A DNA stretch of 64,000 nucleotides from Owenia fusiformis (taxonomy: Eukaryota; Annelida; Polychaeta; Sabellida; Oweniidae). Both the position numbers and the translations under genes were made by a program. The notes under the pieces are model-generated. The model did not search any database. It saw nothing but the letters and a program-made list of their open reading frames with translations, and was not told the DNA's origin. The DNA lies in NCBI GenBank assembly GCA_903813345.2, contig CAIIXF020000002.1, positions 19,048,455-19,112,454 on the forward strand. The letters run 5' to 3'. Of this stretch, positions 24,901 through 37,000 are shown piece after piece (the stretch's first letter is position 1; each line of letters begins with the position of its first letter).

Positions 24901-26452
24901 ATTGGCAGCTCCATCAGCTATATTGATTTTGCCCATTGGTCCTACTATAACGTTAGTACAATCATGAACATGTATATCTACCGACGAGGTAGAAGGTGCT
25001 TTGTCAGCCGTATCAGATAGTTGTTTTGCTGGAGAAAGAAATGCAGGTCTGACTGACATTATGAATTACAATTTATGATACAAAATATTTTGTCCTTGAT
25101 TCATAAATGTAGTCTTCTTATTATTTACATTGCAAGTAGAAGGACGTAAATACAGGGTGGCCAAAAAATGGGACACTCGTATTTCAAAAATAAATATTGA
25201 CATTATTGATTAAAACATGTCATATTATATACCAGTGAATAAGGAATTTACTTATCTTTAATTTGGTATATCATAAGTGAAAATTTATTATAATGCCTGT
25301 GAACCAGCGTCCATAATACAAATGACGTCACTTTCGTTTCAAAACGCCTTTTCAAAAACTTGCAAATCCAGGAAAAAAGTTTTTTGTCAACATAAACAGA
25401 TGTTCAATGTGTCCGTCATTCTGATCAATTATAGCCCTCAATCTTGGCATAAGCTTGTTGATATCATCATTGATATGCTTTTGAAATAATAAATTCCACT
25501 TCTCAACAATTCTGTCCTTATGAGACTTAATATATGTAATGGGTTCATGGACACCAACTCTGTTAGTTCTCCTCATACGCAGTAGTCGCAGAAGTTAGCT
25601 TCGGGTGATTTGGAGGGGGGCAGTTATTATGGGGATGAATCAATATGTCATGCACCGAGGACTTATTCCTGATCTCATAATCGGATCATTACATTTTACA
25701 ACAAGATAGGGCTCCAATCCATAGATCCTTCAAGACAGTAAAATATATAAAGGAGAATGTGCCTCAATTAATACTCCCGAATCACTGCCCCCCCCCCCCA
25801 GATCACCTGATGCTAACATCTGCGCGACTACCATGGGGAGAACTAAGAAAATTAGTGTATCATGAACTCTTAACATCTATTCAGTCCCTAAAGGACAGAA
25901 TTGTTGAGAAGTGGAATTCATTCTCTCAACGGCATATCAATGTTGCTATTGACCAGTTTAGGCCAAGATTGAGGGCTATTATTGATCAAAATGGATAACA
26001 CACTGAACATCTGTTTCTGTTGACAATAAACTTGGTTTTTGCAAGTTTTTGAAAACCCGTTTTGGAACGAAAATGACATAATTTGCATTATGGACGCTGG
26101 TTGACATATATTATAATAAATTTGAACTTATGATATACCAAATTAAAGATAATTAAATTCATCCCCATTAATAAATTCAATGTTTATTCTTGAAATACGA
26201 GTGTCCCATTTTTTGGACCATCCTGCACATACATCGTAATAAGGCCCAGTAAAACCTTAAAATACTTGATGCCTATGTACATATTTGTATTACCATTGTA
26301 TGTAGCATACCTTCCTGTTTTTGTTCAGCAGCGGCATATGACAAACGCGCATTAGCGTTCTCATTTTCTGATGAATGTTCATATGAACCAAGTGGCAGAT
26401 TTGCAGGGATGTCTCCACATTGTCTATCACCATAGCCTCCTGGAGTTTCCAT
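18935..26452 (-). CDS. STAND/NB-ARC-type ATPase, paralogue 2, with RHIM-like exon
   Basis: Coding exons: 26452-26311, 25028-24882, 24731-24615, 23435-21208 and 19153-18935. Lengths sum to 951 codons and phases fit. Residues 1-47 are a polar leader. The second exon carries DCTNVIVGPMGKINIADG (residues 70-87), a hydrophobic core VIVGPMGKI that resembles the RHIM amyloid core (V/I-Q-V/I-G-x-x-N-x-M) without its Gln and Asn. The P-loop GMSGIGKT (136-143) spans two exons. Walker B YLLIFDD is at 221-227, ILTTQ at 256-260 and LPSAL at 303-307. The rest is helical with a TPR-like end. No LRRs. An acceptor just before the ATG and a donor just after the stop (18920) imply UTR introns; a 3' UTR exon may begin at 18830. 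The large last intron (19154-21207) holds two inverted-repeat elements. Signalling by amyloid seeding is an inference from the motif. Confidence 0.85.
19413..20040. repeat. Inverted-repeat element in last intron of STAND gene 2
   Basis: The outer ends are imperfect inverted copies (CACCGCCAGAACCGAACGAACGATCG against the complement of CGATCGTTCACGTAGTTCTGGCGG). An inner pair, AAGGAGGATTGGCTTCC near 19563 and GGGAGCCAATCCTCCTTGG near 19849, folds as well. No transposase. The element is a foldback/MITE of unknown family. Confidence 0.55.
20154..21142. mobile_element. 989-bp element with about 130-bp terminal inverted repeats
   Basis: Preceded by TA. The left end CAGTGCGTATCAAAAAATGC and the right end GCGTTTTTTGACCCTG are complementary, and similarity continues for about 130 bp (TTTCATTCAATGCACCATAAAGC; ACTCCTCTTTGCAATGA). 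A second copy of the sub-terminal block lies at about 20425-20490. The internal open frames show no clear transposase motif. TA flank and a CAGNGNGTCAAAAAA terminus suggest a Tc1/mariner-type origin. Confidence 0.6.
23741..23811. repeat. Hairpin with 24-bp arms
   Basis: GTAAAACAAACAAATCATTT (with GATT following) and its complement 24 bp further on, one mismatch in 24. Lies in the intron upstream of the ATPase exon of STAND gene 2. Confidence 0.7.
24115..24300 (+). repeat. Possible tRNA-derived SINE fragment
   Basis: GGTTCGATTCC at 24159-24169 equals the RNA polymerase III B-box consensus and sits in a T-arm-like context (CCCAGCTGGGTTCGATTCCC). No convincing A box or acceptor stem precedes it, so it is not called a tRNA gene. 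Confidence 0.35.
25153..26225. mobile_element. Palindromic mariner-type element (two 3' halves head to head)
   Basis: Preceded by TA. The ends are CAGGGTGGCCAAAAAATGGG and its near complement CCCATTTTTTGGACCATCCTG, and the inverted similarity extends through about 450 bp on each side. The left arm encodes on the minus strand (25576-25352), and the right arm on the plus strand (25759-25998), the same C-terminal transposase piece: DRIVEKWN...FQKHIN...PRLRAIIDQN. Neither arm keeps the catalytic triad. A third, single 3' end of the family is at about 39649-39815. Confidence 0.7.
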
Positions 26453-26701
26453 GAGAATCCGTATTCTGAAAGTCCAATTTAATTTAAAGACAATAGGTAA
26501 ATTTAGGTAAAAACTACCGAAATATAATTCAAAATTTCTTCTCTGATCTCCTTTTTCAGAATCACAAATCTTTAAAACGTCTTCAACAACATAGTTGGGT
26601 AAGGAATATACACTTTCCTTTGACAAACGTTGCACGGAGTGAGGCTCTTTTCAACCAATCAGAAAAACCTGATTAGTTTATATATTAATTGTATTGAAAT
26701 A

Positions 26702-27668
26702 CAGGGTGGTCAAAAAAACGGCAACCCTATTTTTTTCTAATATCCTAGTCATTCTAATTTTACACATTTGTACATCATTCAATTTCCTACCAACCTACCA
26801 TATTTCATGACCATCGGACTGATAGTCACAATATTACTGCATTTTCAACAACATGCCCCAGATGGCCACTTTCGGGCTGTCTGAGCTGGTCTGTTATTCA
26901 AATGAACTCCATTTCCAACTTGATGCACTCGTAAACTCTAACAATTATGTATTCTAGGGGATCCAAGCACTTGATGAAGTAGTGGAGAGGCACCTTCACA
27001 CAGACAGGTGCACAGTTTAGTGTGTTCTCAGAAGATAGGGTTCTTTACCTTTGATGATATCAACGAATATGCAATAACTGTCAACATCAAACTCTATTTT
27101 GTGATCCCCATGGAGTTCTTGAGGACTTTATGTGAACCTAGGGGGGGGGGGGGGCTGATAGGCAGCAACAGTGGTTCCAACAAGACAAGAATCATACCCC
27201 ATACACCCAATGATGCACAATAATGGCTTTGGGACCACTCCAATGACCACATTATCAGCAGTACAACAGACAATGATTGGGCACCCCATAGCCCAGATAT
27301 GGCCCCATTTTATCTTTACCAGTGGGGTTACTCTAAAGATAGAGTGTAGGGTAATAACACCAGAAAGACATTTGACCTAAAAATAAAGATCACATGTGAC
27401 GTTCAGGCCATACTTGCTGAGGAATGTAGTTATGTCATTGACAGGTTTGGAAAATGTGTGCAGGTTTGCCTACAGCACGATATTGGAAAACTGGGGTACC
27501 TTGTTTAAAGTGCTGTAACATTGCGACTGTCAGCCCAATGTTCATGAAATAATACGGTCTAGTATGAAATTGAATGATGTACATGTGTGCCAAATATCAG
27601 TGCAAAATTTCAAAAAATGACAAAGATATGAGGAAAAATTAGGGTTGCCGGTTTTTTTGACCACCCTG
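26702..27668 (+). mobile_element. Tc1/mariner element with broken transposase
   Basis: 967 bp between TA dinucleotides, ends CAGGGTGGTCAAAAAAACGG and complement, about 35 bp of good inverted repeat followed by weaker similarity. In scattered plus-strand frames I read QQWFQQDKNH (about 27165-27195), the region of the second catalytic Asp, and APHSPDMAPFYLYQWGYSKDRV-like sequence in pieces (about 27278-27345), the third catalytic region with the usual WGYLKDRV tail. Stops and frame changes make it non-functional. It belongs to the family broken by the LTR element at 9.5 kb. Confidence 0.7.
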
Positions 27669-30252
27669 TACTAATAAAATATTAACAATATTCCGTTTAT
27701 ACGAATTTATCTTAGCAATAATCTATCTTAACAATAAAAACTATCCTATCACAAATTGAACTAATTTCTAACTTACTAGAATACAGTGTTGTTTTAAATA
27801 AACTTAAATTGTACTCAACAATTAGAGTAGGATTTGACGCTATAATAATGAATAAGTCCACCGAATCAGATCATATCTTTAGAAGATCTCACACTCGATG
27901 TAATGGTGCTTAAGTCTACAACGAATATTGAAGTTCCTATTAGGATCGGTTATAAGAATTTGCATACGCTAGAAGACTCCATTCCTATATCGGCAAACGA
28001 GATCACATACACTGGATGAAGGAACAATCACATCCATTAAGTTCCACATAGTATTTAGCGACACCAGCTCCACAATTATTGACCTTCCTGTATAAGGTCA
28101 AGCAGAGATCAGTCCAGGACCTAACCATATAAAGTCTATGAAAGGATAGGTATCGATATGGTGAACTGAATTCAATAATGTTTTTCTCTTAAAACAATTA
28201 CTGTATTAAAAAAATTCTGTAAAAAACACGGTCCTTTATGTAATGTTGACTGATTGGCAACAATTTAATGCAAAAATAATTTATATAGTACTATATTTTA
28301 TTAACTGTTTTAGTTAACATTTTTTGTTTTTTAGTGCAATTGTTTTTTGTTCCTTTTTACCAATTCTCCAATATTAAATAAATTCATATCTTTACAAAGC
28401 TTGTTGGAACAAAATTGCATATACAACATTTTCTTAGACCTCTGAATATTATAGTTATACAAAAAAAGTATTAAAGATTAAAACAAAAAAAACAACAAAA
28501 TAGATAAAAATTAAGATAACCCTTTTATTTCATTCACAAGATACCTTTTTAAATCAACCAAACTTTCCTTTGTACAATTACAATATTGAGAGACATATAC
28601 GTACACGTTGTGTTTATGACATTTTGTTCCAATGAGGTTCGGATAGATGTTTCATTTCATTCCGAACGTATGATACCAAGAACAAAAGAAGTGTCTGATG
28701 TGCTTTCTAAAACAATATAGAGAAAGGTATATATATATTTATTTCAAATTTTATTGTTTGCGTAATTAGAAAGTTAAAGGTCTTGCCAAGAGCATGCACA
28801 AGAAATTGAACATGATTTACTTAATCATATTCCTTAAATAAATCTTTTAAAACATACATCACAGTTTTTGCTTCTAATCGTTAATATATGACAACGCACA
28901 TCTATAGTGTATACACGTATATTTTGTCACTCTGCGTTGTCGAAGGTTAGGCGTGATGAAACTGATAGAACAATTTTATCCTGAGTCAAATTCCAACAAG
29001 GAAGTTGAGGTGCAAAAAAGTCAAATGGTAAAGATATCAATTAAGTACTATTCACAGTTATACGGATACACTATCAACGAGGAAGTTTTATTTGGCTATT
29101 GAGTTACAATACTTACTCACAGCGAGTTTATAAGTATTTCTTGAAAAAAGACAGGAACGTTACTTTGCTTTTACATTACTGACTTATGTTTCGACTGAAT
29201 ATTATTAAGTCAGTATGTTCTAATGGACTGTAAGAATTTTAGAAATCTACACTGGCTTTGGGAAATGTTAGTTTGTTAGGCCAAAGATGACAAGATGATT
29301 CTGCTCTGCTCCCAAGTCACGCAAATGTGACACAAACATATCAGGGGTACATTTCCGAATGGTAAAATAATGTATATTGCATTGTTCTTTATGAAACTAT
29401 GCTATACATTTTTCTGGATTGAAGCCTTGCTTGTTCTTCCGTATATGATATGATATGATATGAAAAATAAGTCAGTTGTATCCCGTATCGCCTTTCAAAG
29501 TCGTTCTAATACTTTCCTGAAAATGTTGCAATGGTAGTTAAGGATCAATGAAGAGGTTCAAATGTTTCATAAATTGTCAGGACTCAAACAAGCCATTGAT
29601 TCGTGAAACGTTTCAGGGTGATATCATAATTATTAGTGTTAATAGCCTGGCGAGGCAGTAGCCGCCAAGGTTTGAAAGGAAAGGATGCGGAAGTGGGTTA
29701 ATGTAGGCTTTATTTATTGGAATCGTTATAATGAAGTGTTTAATATGTAGTTGTATTGACTAAATAGCTTAATTTTTTCGTTAGACTAAATTTTTCCTCC
29801 TCGCCATTTTTTGATTCTGCCTATAATACGACTTCTTTGATATTTAGATCCCGTGCGCTATTCCAAGCAATAATATGGTATTAGTCTTAGTTAGTTATTG
29901 GTTAGTTAGTTTGTTCAGTAGACATGGTTGATGGGCCAATTTATGATGATTGATATTCAAAAATCTGTTGTTGTTGTACTAGAGACCACGACATATATGT
30001 TGATATCATGGACCTGCAAAGTGTTATTTTTGTTGACAAGATTTTAAGTAATCATTATTACAAGGTACTTATTTGGAATATTGTTTATCTTTTTAAAAAT
30101 ATCGCTTTAATGAATTTTTAGACAAATATTTTATTTTTCGGCAAATATACTCGAATTTCTTCACTTATAATGTATCGATTGCGTTGATATTTTTCAGCAT
30201 GTTAATAAAGTGTATGTGCGGCCAGCTCTTGAAAGCGCTATGTTTGAGATGT
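27669..30252. other. Intergenic, no gene seen
   Basis: AT-rich sequence upstream of STAND gene 2 and far upstream of the membrane-protein gene. It holds the block at about 28965-29015 shared with 8671-8720 and a short ATATGATATG repeat near 29450. No coding exon could be supported. Confidence 0.45.
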
Positions 30253-30913
30253 CTTACACCCCAGTCACATTTCCTACGTCGACCGGGCGGTCTGTCATTT
30301 CTGCGGGCAGTAACATTTCTACGCTGGAATTTCTGAGGTCGGATACTTTTGCAGTCACATTTCTTACGGCAGCCGCACGGCGAGTTTTTGAATTTCTGTT
30401 GATTTAACGTTAATTCTTCTTTTTATTTTATCTACATCAGTACAATTTATAAATGGTGTTTGTAGTGTTAGGATATAGTATCGAATAAAAAATGCAAGTG
30501 AAATATAAGTTACTGTGGCATCAGATACCTTACATCAAACCGTATACGTATTGTGTTCTGTTTACAGCAAATATATGACCGAAAACTGACATAAAAAATG
30601 TTTCCAAAGGTACATTACCCATCAAACCCTACAGCAGACGCAAGTAAACGGCAAACCCGACGTGCTGCCACCGTTGGACCTTTCTGCGTTCTGGCAACAG
30701 CCTGTTGAATTCTATGGAGACCGCAGGAATGAACAAATATTATAACTCCGAGTGATAATTCTACGGCTACCCTGCGGCCTGTAAAAACTGGATACGCCGT
30801 ACGGAGACCGCAAGGCGAGCGTATTTTTTCTCCGCTCGCCGCAGAAATTCGCTGCTTTAATTGATCTGCGGTCGTCGCACGGCCTCCGTACGACAAATGT
30901 GACAGTGGTGTTA
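30253..30913. repeat. GC-rich element with imperfect inverted ends
   Basis: Left end ACACCCCAGTCACATTTCCTACG, right end CGTACGACAAATGTGACAGTGGTGT; these are inverted copies with several changes. The interior alternates C/G-rich blocks (ACGGCAGCCGCACGG; CCGTACGGAGACCGCAAGG). Two minus-strand frames overlap within it but neither resembles a known protein. Probably a MITE or other non-autonomous element. Confidence 0.45.
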
Positions 30914-33900
30914 GTCACATAATTGAGTATGCTTTACTATACGATTTGTACAATATTTGTATCCTCCAACACATTTACCATATCAATATACACAGGAAAG
31001 CTATGCCAAAAGGTGTATTTTAATAATATCTTAAATTGCAGACAATGGAGATATATGATTGAGTGTTGGTATTTCTGTTGTGAATTCAAGTTGTCTAGAT
31101 AAGGCTTCCAATATTTTGTATCCTCCAAACATTAAAATATCATATTTGGGGAAATATGTTTTTAATTGAAGCGTTTAAATCATCGTTATTTATTTTTTGA
31201 ATTATTTCAATTGTCTTTGTAAAACTTCATTAAGCATGTTGTGAATATGCTACTTACCACTATATCTATCGGTTATTGTCGCTATTGTCCTTTAGTTCTT
31301 CCGATTTCTCGATTTCCTCTCTCTGCTACTTACTATTACTATGTTTCATATATGACCACTTCTTGTCAACTGACTTTTCTGGGTAAAAACTGGCATGCCA
31401 TCTGTCTTCAATCTACTGTTTTCGTTAGCATGCCATCTATATTTCAATTAACTTTTTATCTTACTATATCACACATGTGTAAAATATAAATGTACAATCA
31501 ACAGTTACTTGTATTCATATTTCTATGTAAATATCTAAATAACGGCAAAGTATGAGTCAAGGAAACAAACTATTTCAATCTCAATTTCACATATGATCAT
31601 GTTATAACTTTTTAGGAATAGCGATACATGTGACCTTTACATTTCTACTCCACATCCTGTCCTTTCTTTTTTTCAATGACCGACAGTACCTGAGACCATC
31701 ATAAAATATGTCAGTCTCAGCCGACACATAACCATACAATTTACTTTTAATGATGTTTTTCATTCCCTCATTTCCCATGATGCGTGTTCTTTTCATATGT
31801 ATTACATTTTGAATGCCGTTTGTCTATGTTGAGTTTTCATTTTGTTTCGGAATCTCAAATAATGACTCGTACTTACTCCTAACATATCTAGAGTCACTTG
31901 CAAGACGATGCAAGACAAGACATGAAAATGAAATTTTAAACACACCAGAACATTTCTACAAAAAATTGTTCCTGATAGTTTCAATACAACCAGTTAGGAC
32001 CTGTGATCATTTACAATACATGCTCCAAGTAGCCACTATTGAGACCAACGCAATACTGGATTCATATGGCAAATTATTACAGATTCAGCCCTCGTTATGG
32101 CATTATTATGGTATTTAGCAGTGACTGCCTTCTTAAGGTCAGCATGTCTAACTTTTGAAAATGTAATTATTTAATTCTGGATCCCTTTTTCAATTCTTGT
32201 ATTTTATGATTTGTATTGAATGCACAGCTCCCATTCACAACGTTCCTCAAAACGTTACTCATCGTCATCAACATCATCACTATCAAGTTTTGGAGAGTTG
32301 GAGGCCTTCTAGCCTACAGTGTTCTTTTTAATCTAATGTACTTCCATCTTGTAATACAGATGTCTGATTGTGCAACAACTATCATGTCTATCGTGGCCCA
32401 TTTCCATTCGAGGGCTGAAAGAATAATTATGAAATTCATTTTAATCTCACCGTGGCTAAATAAACGCATGAACTGGCATATCTCATGGCACTGATTCAAC
32501 ATTTGTCCAAAAATCCAAATGATCAGTTACGTGGTCCCCATCCCCTGCTTTGACGGTATGGCGCCCGGGTTTTACCTGACAGCCTGAGATACGGTATAAC
32601 GCAAATGTGTACCTTACCGTTACTGGGCGTTATACCGTATTGTCTAGGATTGTCAGTACAGACATTTACATATAAAAATATCTAGAAACTAGCTCGGATC
32701 TTTTTAAAAATATGAAAACTTCAGTTTTCTTAAATCATGAAATTTCATCACCATCGTGTTGTACCTTACCCCGCGCGTTCAACTGTCACGCTTAATTTAG
32801 TACAAAGAGAATAATACACATATTTATCAATTAATGTATTTATTTATTCATTTTATTGGAGGATTTTAACCTTGGCTGCGCCCGAAAAAATGAATTGGCA
32901 ACTCCTCTATTTACAAACATTTATTTAGCATGGGCAAAACGTATGATGATACACTCCGTTAGAAGGTCAGGGGATAGGCTTCAGTGATTTATATGTCGCG
33001 TTAAATTTTTGAATATCTACATCATCATGCGGTTTCAACGATCAATAAAATATAAATCAGTTCATTACAATTGATATCTTGATCTTGATATGAAGTATAC
33101 AATAACTGATAAATGATTATTATCCAAGGTATTATTTTCATTTTTCGAATTCATATATTCTTCAATGTTCAGGTGTCAGTCTCGACCAATCAAACCAAGG
33201 ATTATCCTCGGTGGTATGACGGTATTGCCAACCTCCTCTTGAAAATTGGGTGAGGTATTAGTTAACACGCACTTTTGGATCGTGTTCAGCGACTGTAACA
33301 CTCGACTCCCTTCTGAACCTATAAGGAAGCACGAAACGAAACAAACGATGTGTCAATTTTTTTATAATGGAAAATTAATATCAGTAACATCCTGAGTGAC
33401 ATACTGAAAGATAGAACTAGTATAATTTATAAAATGTAAGTTTAAGGCATACAAGTATTCAACCTAAAACTGAAGAGATGGGTGCCGTTTTGGCTCATTA
33501 AATAGTTACTTGTCAATACAACTGGATAAAAATAGTTAAACCTTTAAAACACAACTCCAAACGTTCATAAGGACATCATCATAAATGATACATGCATCTA
33601 CTGAACCAAGACTGCACTTAGCAATTGCTTTAAGGATTACCGAAATACACCATTAAAAAATCAAAGTAAGTTAAACCTTCACAATATTTTTATTAGAAAT
33701 TTTGTAATCATTATAAAAACTGTTAATATGTCGACGTGTACCATCCTTAACCTAGAAGTATATGATGAAAATGTTATGTAGTGTTCATGATTATATTTTC
33801 AAACATAAAATGAATAATTTTCCTTGAGTGCTGAGGCAACATATCATATATTAACAAAGCTGTATGACTGTCGTAAAAATATGTAAAATATTGTATATAA

Positions 33901-34027
33901 TGTATATGACTATAATATCATAAACGAGTAATATATAAAGGCAATGTATGAGTCATATTATTATGATATGAACATAAGAATACGAGTATATAATACTGTA
34001 CATTTGTTCCAGATCCCTATAAACACT
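30914..34027. other. Intergenic, no gene seen
   Basis: AT-rich. A short self-complementary stretch lies at about 32600-32640 (GATACGGTATAACGC and GCGTTATACCGTATT). TATATAA at about 33988 is 35-40 bp before the start codon of the membrane-protein gene and may be its TATA box; alternatively TTGTTCCAG (about 34005-34012) is an acceptor for a leader exon. Confidence 0.4.
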
Positions 34028-37000
34028 ATGAGGTCCATCATTTTGCTAATTATCGGCATAGGTAAGTCAGGGGTATGACATTTACTATTGTATTGTATAT
34101 CTCTATTGCCCATAATAAAAGATAGAGATACAAATAATATATGCAGTAATGTAAAATAAATGATATAAAAATATCAGTACATATGATGGACCGCTACTGA
34201 ACTATGATACAACATGTAAAGATGGATATGTTTAAATGTAAACAACATCGTGACAATGTTTTGAACACTACCCAGTATGTATGGCGGTATGCATGTGAAG
34301 CAAGCGAAAAATCAAACAACAAAACATTACTCCTGCCCCCCCCCCCCAGAAACCGAAAAATTAATATTACTTTAGGCTCGGTAAAACGAGAAAATAAAAT
34401 ACTTAATGAAAACACAGAATGAAGGTGGGCCAATGATAATGCACAAATTGAATTTTTCCATTATATAGGATCCGATAAGTATTGTTTTTACGGTCACTCT
34501 GGCTGAGAAATGAAGTATTTATTTAGTTACTATTGCATTAACAACATTTAAGTCAGATTTTAGTTTTAGATTTCCATTCATTTATGAACTACTAGATACA
34601 ATATTCCATTATTTTCAGTACAATTCACAATAGGAGTACAAATAAACAAAGGAATCCTTCCTATCGTAGATGGAGGTTCAACATTCCCCTCGGGAGGTGA
34701 ACGCTGTTTTATTCTAGGGGAAACTGACCCCACAGTGGTGTTAACAGCAGGAACTGTGATAGCGTTCGAAGCCTGGATCGGACTTATTGCCCCCTTGTCA
34801 TTCCAAGTATGGAGACCCAGACCGGGAGAACATCATGAACTCATAGGACAAGTTAGAGTCCCAGATGATGTACTGAAGATTGGATATTTTAAAGTAAGGG
34901 GTTCTTTATCAACATCATTAATAAGGGTAGTTTCTCTGTGCACATCAGGCACCCGAACACATTTTCTTTCAAAGTCATTACATTGCTTCGAATCCTCTTA
35001 TCACTGGTCCCAATCTTTTTATAAAGACGTTACGTTACGTCTTTATAACAAATTGATAAACCTCCTCGTTGGAGGAAATTTTTATTTTCATCAATTTCAC
35101 CAAGAATAAGGACGATTTGTATCCAAATATTTTACCCGTATGCTAATAGTAATATCTTGTTACTGAAAATCTAGACAGTCACTAACAATTCATCAGCTCC
35201 AATAAACGAGTGAGAATTCCTCACTTCAGCAACCAGGACATGGTGAATTTCATAACGTCTTTGTTGCTTCATGTTATGGCCGATTAATGTCCTGGTTGCT
35301 GAAGTGAGGAGCCCTTGGATGTACATACTCGTGACCGATTCGCTATTCAATAACCAGATGCTACTAAAGCGTAAAATATTTTGATAAAAATCGACCTCCT
35401 TCTTGGTGAAAATGACTGAAATGCCTAAATGCCTCATATACAGGGCATTTAACTGCACTCCCTATTATCTTTCATTTCCTGTATTTTCCAGTTTATTCTC
35501 GATTCGACAGACTGGTTCCACATAGCAGATGGAGACATGCTAGGGTTTTACGCCCACACACTAGAAAATCCTGTATCCGCCACATTTAACATCAACTCAA
35601 AGATTAATCTTCTGGGAGCTGATGAACCATACACCGTTGGTGATATTGAGACATTTGATGATATTCAATATCCTTATTCATTCGCAATTGCAGTTACTTA
35701 TTTAGAAAGTAAGTTTTAGTATTGTTCGATACAATGTATGTTGTATTAAATGAAATATTGATTGATTGGATGAATTTTACGTTAGTTTTCTGTAGTATGT
35801 GGTGGCAGATAACATCGTATCATTCAAAATTGTAAATATAAATGGTATAAGCAATGTATATGTCGGATAGTCGTTAAATCATTTCTTCTATGCAAAACCG
35901 TGGTGTCATATTTTACTCGTGTTTAACAACGTGGTCTACTTTCTAACGAATTGAGAACTTGTATAATTGATTCCCAGATGAATTTTTGGTTACCACTGGC
36001 ACCCCAGAAATAAGCACTCAGGCGTCCACAACACAAGAGCCGACTACTCAAGAGTCCACTACACAAAGGCCCACTACACAAACGTCAACATCAACAACAC
36101 AAGAGCCTATAACACAAGAGTCCACTACACAAGAGCCAACTACAGAGAAACTAACATCACAAGAGCCCACAACTACAATTATAAGCAAAGTGAAAAGAGG
36201 AATCCTTCCTATCGTAGATGGAGGTTCGACATTCTCCTCAGGAGGCGAGCATTGTTTCATTCTGGGGGAGACTGACCCCACGGTGGTGTTAACAGCAGGA
36301 ACGGTGATAGCGTTCGAAGCCTGGATCGGACTTATTGCCCCCTTGTCATTCCAAGTATGGAGACCAATGCCGGGAGAACAGCATGAACTTATAGGACAGG
36401 TCCAAATCCCAGATGATGCACTAACGCTAGGATATTTCAATGTAAGAGTTCATAAAGATTTCAGACGGATTAGACATTTTTTCTTCAGAATATTGTTTTA
36501 CAATTTTACCTTTAAACACACATGTTTTAACAATTATTTCACTCGACAGACACAGTTTGGTCGAGGGTGAGAGAAGTGAGATTTGACAAGAACTATAGAA
36601 AATATCACTTGCTATATGTGCTTTAAATAAATTAATCTATTGTGCGATTACTGCTTTAACAATAGAGAAATGTATTTGCACTAAATAGTAAATCCATCTT
36701 TGTATTTTCCAGTTTAATTTTAGAATCGACAGACTGGTTCCACATACCTTCTCATATAGAGGACATTTAACTGCAATCGCTATTATCTTTTCCAGTTTAC
36801 TCTCGATTCGACAGACTGGTTCCACATAGCTGACGGAGACATGCTAGGGTTTTACGCACACACACTAGTAAATCCTGTATCCGCCACATTTAACATCAAT
36901 TCGAAGGTGAAACTGCTTGGAGCTGATGAACCATACAATGTTGGTGATATTGAGACATTTGATGGTATTCGATATCCTTATTCCTTCGCAATTGCAGTTA

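Noticed and set aside
26273-26635. 120-residue minus-strand open frame as the first exon of STAND gene 2
   Set aside because: Only the part from the ATG at 26452 to the donor at 26311 fits; an acceptor lies just before that ATG and the rest is intron.
36048-36440. Minus-strand open frame of 130 residues, and similar ones at 38.1 and 39.1-39.5 kb
   Set aside because: They are antisense shadows of the Thr-rich linker and module exons of the plus-strand gene; they repeat because the exons repeat.
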